A stretch of DNA of 64,000 nucleotides, taken from Bacillus sp. V2I10 (GTDB taxonomy: Bacteria; Bacillota; Bacilli; Bacillales; Bacillaceae). Positions 27,136 to 35,432 of this stretch are shown here, in pieces; position 1 is the first letter of the stretch, and each line of letters opens with the position of its first letter. The notes beneath the pieces were generated by a model. The model ran no database searches. It was not told where the DNA came from and worked only from the letters and a program-made list of their open reading frames with translations. A program made the translations under genes and the position numbers. Location: positions 124,001 through 188,000 of the forward strand of contig NZ_JAUSYV010000002.1 in NCBI RefSeq assembly GCF_030817055.1, read 5' to 3'.

Positions 27136-28641
27136 CTATACTTCGACATCCTCAAAGTGATTCTTTTTATTTTTATATCCAGCAAAAGTACTAAGAGCTA
27201 TTGCTAAAAGAGAAAGTACCATTAGCGTTCCGGATATAGGACGTGAGAAAATTTCTAAGAAATTGCCTTTATATAATCCTAATGTCTGAAGCAGTGATTC
27301 TTCCATCATTTTTCCTAATATAAATACTAATGCAATAGGGGCAACTGGAATTTCGGCCTTTTTTAAAAAATAGCCTAATAAACCAAAAACTAGTAACCCG
27401 CCAACATCCCAAAGACTATTGCTGATAGAGTATGTACCAACTATAGAAACTGCGATGATAATAGGGAAAAGCATTTTGAATGGAACACTTGCTATTTTCG
27501 CCCAGAATTTGGCCAGAGGCAAATTCATGAACAATAAAAGCAGATTACCAATAAACATACTTGCTATAACTGCCCAAACAAAATCAGCATGACGAACAAA
27601 CAACGTTGGACCTGGCTGTAAACCATGTAAAACAAATGCTCCTAGTAATACAGCCATTGTTGCTGAACTAGGAATTCCTAATAAAAATAACGGGATTAAC
27701 GCACCAGCTGTAAAAGCATTATTTGCTGTTTCCGGTCCTGCAACACCCTCAATAGCTCCCTTACCAAAACGTGATGAATCTTTCGCTAATCTTTTCTCCA
27801 TTGAATATGATAACAAAGACGGAACAACAGAACTTATTCCAGGAATTAGACCCAAGAAAAACCCTAAAACTGTTCCTCTCCCTATGGACATAACAGAGGG
27901 ACGGATTTCTTCCCGACTTGGAAGTAAACCTTTGACCATAGGTGGCTTTTCAGGCTTTTTCATCTGTTGTTCTAGACCTAATAAGATTTCAGATAGACCA
28001 AAAAGCCCCATCGCGATTGTTACAAAGTCAAATCCGTCTATCAGAAAAGGTGTTCCAAATGTAAATCTCATATCACCAGAGCTTGGGGCAATTCCAAACA
28101 TGGCTAAGACTAATCCGATTAAAACTGCTATGATGCCACGAATAATAGATTTCCCTGCAAGCCCTACTACCATGGTCATACCGAATAAAATTAAAGCAAA
28201 ATATTCTGGAGGTCCAAAAGAGAGTGCAAATTTAACGAGATGAGGCGCTATAAATGCCACCCCAATTATGGCAACTACTCCACCAACGAATGAGCCAATT
28301 GCTGAAATCCCAAGCGCCACACCTGCACGGCCCCTTTTGGCCATTGGATAACCGTCAAGACTTGTTATAACGGAGGCTGCTTCCCCTGGTACGTTCACAA
28401 GAACAGTTGTAATCGTTCCTCCATACATTGAACCATAAAATATTCCTGACAACATGATAATGGCTGAAATGGGATCCATTGCAAATGTCATTGGTATTAG
28501 AATCGCAGTTCCTGCACTTGGTCCCAATCCAGGCAATATACCTACAAGCATTCCAACTGAAACACCTATTAAACAAAACATTATATTTTGCCAAGATAAA
28601 GCTGTTTCAAATCCTGACATCAATAACTGAAATGTATCCAC
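27136..28641 (-). CDS. tctA: Tripartite tricarboxylate transporter large permease, TctA
   Basis: A 501-residue membrane protein with about 11-12 hydrophobic segments. The conserved N-terminal region VGMLVGILPGLGPSAGTAIL and MYGGTITTVLVNVPGEAASV, then SLDGYPMAKRG, define TctA. It is the last gene of the operon and follows tctB by 12 bp with a GTG start after GGGGGG. With TctB and TctC it should import a carboxylated compound using a cation gradient. The enzymes upstream suggest a sugar acid. Unlike the partial TctA at 1-665, its full set of partners is present. Confidence 0.95.
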   Translation of the reverse strand: MDTFQLLMSGFETALSWQNIMFCLIGVSVGMLVGILPGLGPSAGTAILIPMTFAMDPISAIIMLSGIFYGSMYGGTITTVLVNVPGEAASVITSLDGYPMAKRGRAGVALGISAIGSFVGGVVAIIGVAFIAPHLVKFALSFGPPEYFALILFGMTMVVGLAGKSIIRGIIAVLIGLVLAMFGIAPSSGDMRFTFGTPFLIDGFDFVTIAMGLFGLSEILLGLEQQMKKPEKPPMVKGLLPSREEIRPSVMSIGRGTVLGFFLGLIPGISSVVPSLLSYSMEKRLAKDSSRFGKGAIEGVAGPETANNAFTAGALIPLFLLGIPSSATMAVLLGAFVLHGLQPGPTLFVRHADFVWAVIASMFIGNLLLLFMNLPLAKFWAKIASVPFKMLFPIIIAVSIVGTYSISNSLWDVGGLLVFGLLGYFLKKAEIPVAPIALVFILGKMMEESLLQTLGLYKGNFLEIFSRPISGTLMVLSLLAIALSTFAGYKNKKNHFEDVEV

Positions 28642-28653
28642 CCTTTCCCCCCC

Positions 28654-29106
28654 TTACCATCCCCAAATGTTAGTTGGTAATGGAATATCCAAAATTGTCT
28701 TGAAAACTACAAATAATATTAGTGTTACTGAAGTTGCTGTACTAAGCGAGGTAGTCCACTTAAAATCAGGTATAAGAAGAATGAGCATAATAAGAATACT
28801 GGAAACGATAAATCCCAAATGAGGTGAAATAAGGATAAATAATAAAATGGAAAGGACAACTTTTAATACACTGATTAAAATTTTTCCTTTTGGAAGAACA
28901 TCTGAAAAGGTAATTCTATTATTTTTCCTTAAGGAGTCAAGGATAAACAATATAGAAAAAACTCCAAGTAAGCCACTTAACCACAATGGAAAAAATCCTG
29001 GACCTGGCCCATACTGACCATAATATTCATACTTAAGTGAAGAATTAAACATAAAGATCGAAAATAATAATATAAAAACCCCAACCCATACACCATAATT
29101 TTTCAT
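28654..29106 (-). CDS. tctB: Tripartite tricarboxylate transporter small subunit, TctB
   Basis: A 151-residue protein with four predicted membrane helices, including ILLFSIFMFNSSLKYE near the start and LISPHLGFIVSSILIMLILL in the middle. YGPGPGFFPLWLSGLLGV (about residues 30-47) is the typical TctB stretch. ATG 29106 is preferred to the longer frame because AAGGAGTTGTTCTA precedes it. It lies between tctC and tctA and is separated from tctC by a terminator-like hairpin. Confidence 0.92.
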   Translation of the reverse strand: MKNYGVWVGVFILLFSIFMFNSSLKYEYYGQYGPGPGFFPLWLSGLLGVFSILFILDSLRKNNRITFSDVLPKGKILISVLKVVLSILLFILISPHLGFIVSSILIMLILLIPDFKWTTSLSTATSVTLILFVVFKTILDIPLPTNIWGW

Positions 29107-29155
29107 TAGAACAACTCCTTTCTTGGAGATAACTAATTTATGCAATAAACTCTTT

Positions 29156-29190
29156 TAAAAATACCCGGTTCACAGGAAGAACCGGGTATT
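29156..29190 (-). terminator. Attenuating hairpin between tctC and tctB
   Basis: AATACCCGGTTC and GAACCGGGTATT form a 12-bp perfect stem followed on the minus strand by five T residues. Inside the operon it probably lets only part of the transcripts continue, giving more binding protein (TctC) than membrane subunits. Confidence 0.75.
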
Positions 29191-29197
29191 AATTTTT

Positions 29198-30196
29198 TTA
29201 CCAGCCGATTAAATCTTTTATATCTTCAATATCATTTTTATCTTTTTCTAATAATTTCATATAATCATCGCCATTAACATAATGAGTCTGAGTTCCTAAT
29301 TCTCTCATCTTTTCTTCGTGTTCGGCATTCTTTGCAGCATTCGCTAACGCTTTTTGGAGTACTTTAATTCTTTCCAGATCTACTCCAACTGGTGCTGCTA
29401 ACCCTCTAGTTGATTGAGAGATAACTGGTTCAAAACCAGCTTCTGCAACTGTAGGAACATCTGGCAGGAAAGGTGATTTTCCCTCAGCCGTCACCGCTGC
29501 AACCTTTAATTGCTTTTCTTGATGCATTGGGTAAGCTTCGCCAACACTGGTAATTAATACATCAACGTGTGCACCTAAGAAAGCAGCTCTAGACTTAGCA
29601 GTACCCTCAAATTGTATTGCTCTAAATTTCGTACCGAGTTTTTCGTTTAATTTTAATGTAACTAAATGATCATCCCCAGCCACTCCAGTTGCTGTTGTGG
29701 TTACTTCATTTTTTTTTGCATACTCCACTAATTCTTCAAAGTTTGAAAATCGGTTGTCGTTCACTCGAATTGCTACAGCACCAGGATCAGCAACGTGATT
29801 TCCTATTGTTTGAAATTTATCTAGATCAATTTGCTTCTCCATTGTTGGATTGACTAATCCACTTGCAAGATTAGGGGAGTTAAGAAATCCTATTGTGTAT
29901 CCATCAGGCTTGGCATTGGCAATTCCATTCCATCCAACCCAGCCGCTGCCACCTGGTTTATTAATGATATTTACTGTAACCCCTAACTCATCCTCCAAGT
30001 ATGGCTGAAGTGTTCTAGCTGTAGTGTCTGTTCCTCCGCCTGCATCAAAAGCTACAATTATGTTTAACGGCTTATTAGGAAAATTATCCTTTTTACTTGA
30101 TGAAGGATTCGAATTAGCTTCCTGAGTACTTGAACATCCAGCCAGAATACTGAAAATTAAAATTGCCATGAAAACGAAAGAAATAACTTTTTTCAT
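29198..30196 (-). CDS. tctC: TctC-type substrate-binding lipoprotein
   Basis: A 332-residue extracytoplasmic solute receptor. The signal peptide MKKVISFVFMAILIFSILAGCSS ends in the lipobox LAGC, with Cys about residue 21 becoming lipidated. The mature protein begins with a Ser/Asn linker, then NKPLNIIVAFDAGGGTDTTAR, the TctC signature, and NIINKPGGSGWVGWNGIANA. It binds substrate outside the membrane and delivers it to TctAB. Fold family members bind dicarboxylates, tricarboxylates, or sugar-acid-like ligands; the ligand here is inferred from the operon only. The start follows AGGGGGGATTCTAA. Confidence 0.94.
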   Translation of the reverse strand: MKKVISFVFMAILIFSILAGCSSTQEANSNPSSSKKDNFPNKPLNIIVAFDAGGGTDTTARTLQPYLEDELGVTVNIINKPGGSGWVGWNGIANAKPDGYTIGFLNSPNLASGLVNPTMEKQIDLDKFQTIGNHVADPGAVAIRVNDNRFSNFEELVEYAKKNEVTTTATGVAGDDHLVTLKLNEKLGTKFRAIQFEGTAKSRAAFLGAHVDVLITSVGEAYPMHQEKQLKVAAVTAEGKSPFLPDVPTVAEAGFEPVISQSTRGLAAPVGVDLERIKVLQKALANAAKNAEHEEKMRELGTQTHYVNGDDYMKLLEKDKNDIEDIKDLIGW

Positions 30197-30279
30197 TTAG
30201 AATCCCCCCTAATTTATAGTTTAAATTGTTTTCTTAACTAGATAACTCTTTAACTAATAAAATAGTTAAAAGGATTTAT

Positions 30280-31290
30280 TCACCCTGAAAATTCATTTAG
30301 GGCTGTAAGCAAAGCCTTTATATATCCCACTGAATAAGCAAACCCTATACTAGATGAACTCCATCCAATATTTGAATTAGACCATTTTACATCTGTATCA
30401 GGTAAATCTCCTTCCATAATAGGAACATGATCAGGATTAATACAGCCTTCATATCCGACCTTCTTGAGCTCTAAAAGAATCTTAAACATATTCAAGTCAC
30501 CGTCATCTAATAAAGCTTCTTCAAATGCTTTTGCTGTAGCAAGACTTCCTCTAACATTTCTAAAGTGGATAAGAAATAATCTACCTTTACGTCCGTAATG
30601 ATTAATCTCATCTAAAACTAGTGAACTTCCACCTTCTTCAGCTCTTGTTCCGACACAATAAATATAACCTACATTTTTGTTAGGAAATTCATCAATTATT
30701 CGATGATAACCCAGTCCGCCAAATGGACTGTCCGGATGCGGTGTATCGGATGGATGCATACCTATTTTGACATCGTAATCTTGTGCTATCGGAACGATTT
30801 GACTATATACTTCATTAAATCTCTCTCTCCACTTGATGCTTTCCTCCAGAGTAGGAGTAATCGCCTTTTCTTTTGTAAATCCTAAACTTTCTCCTCTAGA
30901 AATTGCACCTCCACGCTGATAGGCTGTATATGGAGTTGATAATCCCTGGTAAACGTCTCCTGCAAATCTTTGTCTAACAATTTTAATCCCTGCTTCGCCG
31001 AAGACCTTCACTGAATTGACAGCGTTTTCAATTGTGTGCTCACTACCTTCACCGTCATTCATAAAGTTTTCTGTAATATTAGGTAACGTTACACGATTAA
31101 TATCAAGACCCCATGATCGAATCCTTCTCTTTTGCTTTAGCAAAGCGTCAAGGTCTGGATAGCCCTGTTCCTTAACACCAGGAAAGGATGATCCATTACC
31201 AAAGTCAACACAATCAACACCTAATTGACTCATCTGTTTTAAATCTTTATCGGATAAATCAAAGTAATTTGCAGTCACTGAAACCTTCAT
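30280..31290 (-). CDS. UxuA-family (mannonate dehydratase-like) sugar acid dehydratase
   Basis: A 336-residue TIM-barrel protein. Metal-site motifs of UxuA are present: GMHPSDTPHPDSPFGG (His), YIYCVGTRAEEGG (Cys), IHFRNVRGS (His) and CINPDHVPIMEGD (Asp). UxuA proteins are usually 350-390 residues, so this one is compact. Mannonate dehydratase makes 2-keto-3-deoxygluconate, yet the neighbours act on a 5-keto-4-deoxy-aldarate and no KDG kinase or aldolase is here. A different aldarate or uronate-derived substrate is therefore likely. ATG 31290 follows GAAGGTGATTCG. Family is certain enough, but the reaction is not. Confidence 0.82.
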   Translation of the reverse strand: MKVSVTANYFDLSDKDLKQMSQLGVDCVDFGNGSSFPGVKEQGYPDLDALLKQKRRIRSWGLDINRVTLPNITENFMNDGEGSEHTIENAVNSVKVFGEAGIKIVRQRFAGDVYQGLSTPYTAYQRGGAISRGESLGFTKEKAITPTLEESIKWRERFNEVYSQIVPIAQDYDVKIGMHPSDTPHPDSPFGGLGYHRIIDEFPNKNVGYIYCVGTRAEEGGSSLVLDEINHYGRKGRLFLIHFRNVRGSLATAKAFEEALLDDGDLNMFKILLELKKVGYEGCINPDHVPIMEGDLPDTDVKWSNSNIGWSSSSIGFAYSVGYIKALLTALNEFSG

Positions 31291-31333
31291 CAAAACGAAT
31301 CACCTTCAATTCTATTATTTTTAAGTAAAAGTG

Positions 31334-32794
31334 CTATTTTATGAAAACAGTTTTTATTGCAGTGAAAAATTCTTTTGCTGCCTCACCTTGCTCACGCGAA
31401 TGGGAACTTGATTGTTTCATTCCCCCAAATGGTGCTTGAAGCTCAACTCCTGCACTTTCTGCATTAATTCGGACAAGCCCAGCCTCCATTTCTTCAACAA
31501 ACGAAAGCATACTTTGAATGTTGCTTGTATAAATAGAAGCACTTAAACCAAACCTCACGTCATTAGCAACCTCTATAGCGTCTACAAGAGTATCTACTTG
31601 AATAAGCGCTATGACTGGTCCAAATATTTCCTCTTGAGCAATAGTCATTTCAGAAGTAACATTTTCAAAGATAGTTGGTTCTACAAAGTGTCCTTTTTCA
31701 TAAGCATCTCCGGTCAACTGTTTGCCGCCGATAAGTAGAGTTGCCCCTTCTTGATTCCCTTTTTCGATGTATGACAATACTGTTTTAAGTTGACTTTCAT
31801 TGGCACATGGTCCCATCCAAATACCTTCTTTTAAGCCATCACCAACTGTAATTTCCTTGACTTTAGCTACCAGCTTTTCTTTAAATGTTTCATAAACTTT
31901 GCTTTCTACTATCACACGGCTTGTCGCTGTACATTTTTGTCCTGTGGATTTAAATGCTCCACTAATTGTTCCTTCTACTGCAAGTTCTAAGTCCGCATCT
32001 GCAGCAACAATAACTGGGTTTTTCCCGCCCATTTCAAGTTGATACTTTGCACCACGGGCTAAAGCTCCTTGACCAATTCTTTTCCCTACTTCATTTGATC
32101 CTGTAAATGTAATCGCGTTTACATCTGGATTATCAGTAAGTGCTTGACCGATAACTGAACCTGAACCAGTAACTAGATTTAGTACACCTGGAGGGATTCC
32201 TGCTTCTTCAAAACATTCGATAACTTTTGTACATGTAACTGCAGTTTCTTGTGCAGGTTTAATTACAACACTATTTCCATAGATAAGGGCAGGTGCTATT
32301 TTCCATATCGGAATAGCTACAGGAAAATTCCAAGGTGTAATAACGCCTACCACTCCCAAAGGCACACGACTTGTAAACATTAATGCTTTACTATCAGTTG
32401 ATGGAATGACATCACCTACTTTACGCATTCCTTCTCCAGCATAATATCGAAGGATTGCGACTCCTCTTGCTGTTTCACCTTTTGCTTCAGGTAAAGTTTT
32501 ACCCATTTCACGAGTCATACATTCAGCAATTTCATCTACTTTACGTTCTAAAACATTCGCTGCTTTATGCAAATAATTTCCTCGTTCATTACCTGATAAT
32601 TTTCTCCATGTTATTTGTGCATTTTTGGCAGCTGAAACAGCTTGATCTAACTCTTCCTTTGTTGACATTTGAACATAGCCTACAACATCACTATTTGCGG
32701 GGTTCAAACTTGCTTGTACTTCCCCGCTAGAAGATGCTACCCATTGACCATTCAAAAAGTTTAAGTATGTTTTTGTCTTTATTTCTATAGTCAT
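31334..32794 (-). CDS. 2-oxoglutarate semialdehyde dehydrogenase (aldehyde dehydrogenase family)
   Basis: A 486-residue NAD(P)-dependent aldehyde dehydrogenase. Landmarks are GVITPWNFPVAIPIWKIAPA near residue 150, the nucleotide-loop NAITFTGSNEVGKRIG, the catalytic Glu in QLEMGGKNPVIV and the catalytic Cys in STGQKCTATSR around residue 285. It lies next to the 5-dehydro-4-deoxyglucarate dehydratase gene, whose product is 2-oxoglutarate semialdehyde, as in the gucD/ycbD arrangement of B. subtilis. Oxidation to 2-oxoglutarate is therefore the likely reaction. The start follows GGAGGATAACA. Confidence 0.9.
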   Translation of the reverse strand: MTIEIKTKTYLNFLNGQWVASSSGEVQASLNPANSDVVGYVQMSTKEELDQAVSAAKNAQITWRKLSGNERGNYLHKAANVLERKVDEIAECMTREMGKTLPEAKGETARGVAILRYYAGEGMRKVGDVIPSTDSKALMFTSRVPLGVVGVITPWNFPVAIPIWKIAPALIYGNSVVIKPAQETAVTCTKVIECFEEAGIPPGVLNLVTGSGSVIGQALTDNPDVNAITFTGSNEVGKRIGQGALARGAKYQLEMGGKNPVIVAADADLELAVEGTISGAFKSTGQKCTATSRVIVESKVYETFKEKLVAKVKEITVGDGLKEGIWMGPCANESQLKTVLSYIEKGNQEGATLLIGGKQLTGDAYEKGHFVEPTIFENVTSEMTIAQEEIFGPVIALIQVDTLVDAIEVANDVRFGLSASIYTSNIQSMLSFVEEMEAGLVRINAESAGVELQAPFGGMKQSSSHSREQGEAAKEFFTAIKTVFIK

Positions 32795-32849
32795 TGTTAT
32801 CCTCCATTCAAATAAAACTCATTGCTAGATTACTTTCTCTTGCAATTCA

Positions 32850-32863
32850 AGCAAACGCTTACA
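32850..32863 (-). promoter_or_regulatory. Perfect CcpA cre site inside the sugar-acid operon
   Basis: The minus strand reads TGTAAGCGTTTGCT, a full match to the cre consensus TGWAARCGYTWNCW. It lies in the 87-bp gap between kdgD and the dehydrogenase gene, so CcpA bound here would act as a roadblock for the downstream genes. Confidence 0.75.
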
Positions 32864-32881
32864 TATTTAATCTCTCATTGA

Positions 32882-33820
32882 CTAACAACTGATCTCTTTA
32901 TTGTCTGCAGGATACTTTTCCAATGCATATTTAATAATTGTTTCTAGTTGCTGATAGTGTTCCTTCTCTACAGGTATCACCGGCGGACGAACTGTATTCA
33001 CTACTGGTAATCCTATAACTTCCATACCTGCTTTAATCAATGATACTGCATAGCCTTTTCTAGCCTTGCGAATTCGGTTAATTGGTAAAAGAATATCCAC
33101 ATATATATCTCGTACAAGGTGATCATTACCTTCCAACAACGCTTTGTAAAATTGTTTTGAAATATGCGGAAGATAATTTGACATTGCTGAAGAATACGAA
33201 TTATATCCTATTGGCGCATATGCCGGCATTGTAATTTCAGCAAACGGCATCCCATTTAACCATTCAAGTCGGTCACCAATTGTTTGCGTTAGTTCAAGAT
33301 TCAACTCCATATTACCGTGCCCATCTTTAAGCCCGACAATCTGTTGGTAATCTAATAATCTTTGTAGAGTATCTAATTGTAAAATTGCATTATCACGTTG
33401 ATAAACAATTGCATTTAAGTCACTATTCTCGACAATTGTTTTATAATAGTTGAACAAACCCTCTTGCTCACCTTCAATTAAATATGGGGGTAGAATTAAA
33501 TAGCCATCAGCACCTAAATCTTCAGATAGTTTCACTACCTCAACAGCATGTGAAATATTTCCTCCTACCCCTGTATACACAGGAACCTTTCCTCCTGCCA
33601 CAGACATAGCTACTTCAACCATAGCTTGGTATTCCGCTTTGTTTATTGCATGGAACTCGCCTGAACCACAAGCGATAAAGATGGAAGAGAGTCCCTCTTT
33701 CACTAAGAATTCAATATTTGCCGCTAAAGCTTTTTCATCTAATTTCCCATTCTCATTATAAGGAGCAGTTGGAAAACCTAGGATACCCGTTGGTACTGCT
33801 TTTCTTTCGATTGCCATCAT
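32882..33820 (-). CDS. kdgD: 5-dehydro-4-deoxyglucarate dehydratase
   Basis: A DapA/NAL-superfamily enzyme that dehydrates and decarboxylates 5-keto-4-deoxyglucarate to 2-oxoglutarate semialdehyde. The 312 residues show TGILGFPTAPYNENGKLD, IACGSGEFHAINKAEYQ (replacing the GTTGE of DapA), VYTGVGGNISHAVE, VYQRDNAILQ and the Schiff-base Lys in VGLKDGHGNMELN near residue 185. These match KdgD/YcbC rather than DapA. ATG 33820 follows GGGAGGGCAGGTCACA. It is the first enzyme gene after the GntR regulator. The missing glucarate or galactarate dehydratase is a notable gap. Confidence 0.92.
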   Translation of the reverse strand: MMAIERKAVPTGILGFPTAPYNENGKLDEKALAANIEFLVKEGLSSIFIACGSGEFHAINKAEYQAMVEVAMSVAGGKVPVYTGVGGNISHAVEVVKLSEDLGADGYLILPPYLIEGEQEGLFNYYKTIVENSDLNAIVYQRDNAILQLDTLQRLLDYQQIVGLKDGHGNMELNLELTQTIGDRLEWLNGMPFAEITMPAYAPIGYNSYSSAMSNYLPHISKQFYKALLEGNDHLVRDIYVDILLPINRIRKARKGYAVSLIKAGMEVIGLPVVNTVRPPVIPVEKEHYQQLETIIKYALEKYPADNKEISC

Positions 33821-33877
33821 TGTGACCTGCCCTCCCAAATTAACTTTTTTTATTTAGATAATACTTACACTAGGAAA

Positions 33878-34591
33878 CTAGCTATCAGGTTTTAAACTTT
33901 TAATTGCTTTCTGTCTAACATAATTAAGATGGTGATACATACTGGCATATGCTGCTATTGGATCACGTTTTTCAAGTGCATTATATATTTCAATATGCTG
34001 GCGCATTGTCTCTTTTAAATCCCTTTCTTCCAACGGGATTTTTTCTAATATTTTGTGATGAAACTGTTGCAAGGGATTTATGACGCCTTCAAACAAAGCA
34101 TTTTTGGCACTCTGTGCAATAATCATATGAAATTCTTTATCTTCTTCGGAAGAATCTTCTGTTGTTAAAAGTTTCATTCTATCAATCGTTCCTTTTAATT
34201 TAGCAAGATCTTCATCTGTTATTTTTTCAGCCGCTAACGTTACTAGACCCAGCTCTAATGCGACTCTGATTTCACAAATTGAAAGCAAATCACCAGCTGA
34301 AAGTGCTAACATCATTGAGAAAGGTCCGCTACCTACTTTTTTTGAAAAGAATGTTCCATTTCGCGTTTTACGGTTAACAATCCCCATAACTTCTAAAGAA
34401 GTTAAGGCCTCTCGTATAACTGGTCTACTCACATTACAGATTTCCATCAGTTCAAACTCTGAAGGTAATCGTTCCCCAGGTTTTAGTTGACCAGTCATAA
34501 GTAAATCGATTATTTCATCAATTACTTGTTTTGACAGTGATTTTCGATAGACTGATTTTATATTACCTTCAAATTCTTTTTTTTCTCCCAA
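33878..34591 (-). CDS. GntR-family regulator, FadR subfamily (FCD domain)
   Basis: A 237-residue regulator. The winged helix is near residues 20-85 (MTGQLKPGERLPSEFELMEI, then VSRPVIREALTSLEVMGIVN). The C-terminal FCD domain (about 95-225) binds a small carboxylate; metal-ligand-type residues are visible in EDKEFHMIIAQSAKN and the final YHHLNYVRQ. The start is TTG after GGAGGAAGTGTT. It heads its own operon. Two TTGTAAGACAA operators overlap and follow the promoter at 34690-34718, so it is expected to repress the operon until a pathway acid is present. Confidence 0.92.
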   Translation of the reverse strand: MGEKKEFEGNIKSVYRKSLSKQVIDEIIDLLMTGQLKPGERLPSEFELMEICNVSRPVIREALTSLEVMGIVNRKTRNGTFFSKKVGSGPFSMMLALSAGDLLSICEIRVALELGLVTLAAEKITDEDLAKLKGTIDRMKLLTTEDSSEEDKEFHMIIAQSAKNALFEGVINPLQQFHHKILEKIPLEERDLKETMRQHIEIYNALEKRDPIAAYASMYHHLNYVRQKAIKSLKPDS

Positions 34592-34661
34592 AACACTTCC
34601 TCCTTTTTGAAAGTGGTGAGAACTTTTATTTTTTTATTTGTTTAATTGTCTTTTTGTTTAT

Positions 34662-34672
34662 TTGTAAGACAA
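34662..34672. promoter_or_regulatory. GntR/FadR-type operator 2
   Basis: TTGTAAGACAA, matching the TTGTA-NN-ACAA pattern typical of FCD-type GntR regulators. It is identical to operator 1, 29 bp away, and lies downstream of the predicted transcription start. Confidence 0.75.
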
Positions 34673-34689
34673 TTTAATTCCTAATTAAA

Positions 34690-34718
34690 ATTGTAAGACA
34701 AATAAAATTAACTGTCAA
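34690..34718 (-). promoter_or_regulatory. Promoter of the gntR-sugar acid operon
   Basis: On the minus strand TTGACA (34718-34713), 17 bases, TACAAT (34695-34690), a near-consensus sigma-A promoter. The -10 box overlaps operator 1. Confidence 0.8.
34691..34701. promoter_or_regulatory. GntR/FadR-type operator 1
   Basis: TTGTAAGACAA overlapping the -10 box of the operon promoter; a bound regulator would exclude RNA polymerase. Confidence 0.75.
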
Positions 34719-34816
34719 TTCTAAAAATATAAAAAATTCAAATTTTACTTGCATTCATCTAAAAAGAAATCCAAATCCTGAATAAAATAGGCTGTATCTA
34801 ACAGTGGTCCAGCTGT

Positions 34817-35238
34817 TTTTGCAAGGAGAACGAAAAGCACGCATAGGCAATCAATCAAGGGATAAGCACAAAAATTTTTTATGCTGCAAGCGCCTTTAAA
34901 AAGTTTTTTGTCCCTTAATCGATTGACTCGCCGTCTTTGTTTCCGGCTGAAAACGTAGTCGGCTTGCGCTGTTTTACGATTCGGATTCAAAAGGGAAAGA
35001 ATAATAAAAAAGCAGCCATAATTGGCTGCTTTCCTTTAAATCTCTTATTCTTTTATCCAGCTTTTCTTAAGGTTTTCGGCTCGTTCGGTATGGCGGCTTG
35101 CCGCATGTGGAACAGGAACTTACGGAATGTAGGCAAAAGCCTTACAGACCATAGTTATCGGTCCATTTAATGCCGAAGCGACACGAACAGACTGCCAGAA
35201 AGTCGCTCTTTCCCTTCAGATCAGTCTGTTGTGCAGCC
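34817..35238. repeat. Structured 0.43-kb repeat element, copy B
   Basis: Same orientation and order as copy A (26394-26852), roughly three quarters or more identical by eye. The long stem is kept with different bases (CAATCAATCAAGGGA, 34848-34862, against TCCCTTAATCGATTG, 34911-34925), as are the AAGCAGCC/GGCTGCTT hairpin and the AGCGAC...GTCGCT hairpin. GCGCTGTTTTACGATTCGGA is identical in both. It starts about 100 bp upstream of the gntR promoter, so A and B bracket the sugar-acid operon exactly. Confidence 0.85.
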
Positions 35239-35432
35239 ACCCAATTATTTTGGGCATTTTCATCTAAAACAGCAGTACTTATTCCTGAAGAAAACAGACA
35301 GTCTTAAGACTTCCTTGGTCTACAGGCTTGCTGTAATAGGTGTTCTGCCGAAAAAATCGGATAATTATACTGTAAGTAATTTCCGACTTAAAAAAGGCGA
35401 CTTCCTTACGTTGATGTTTACCAAGTTGTTCT

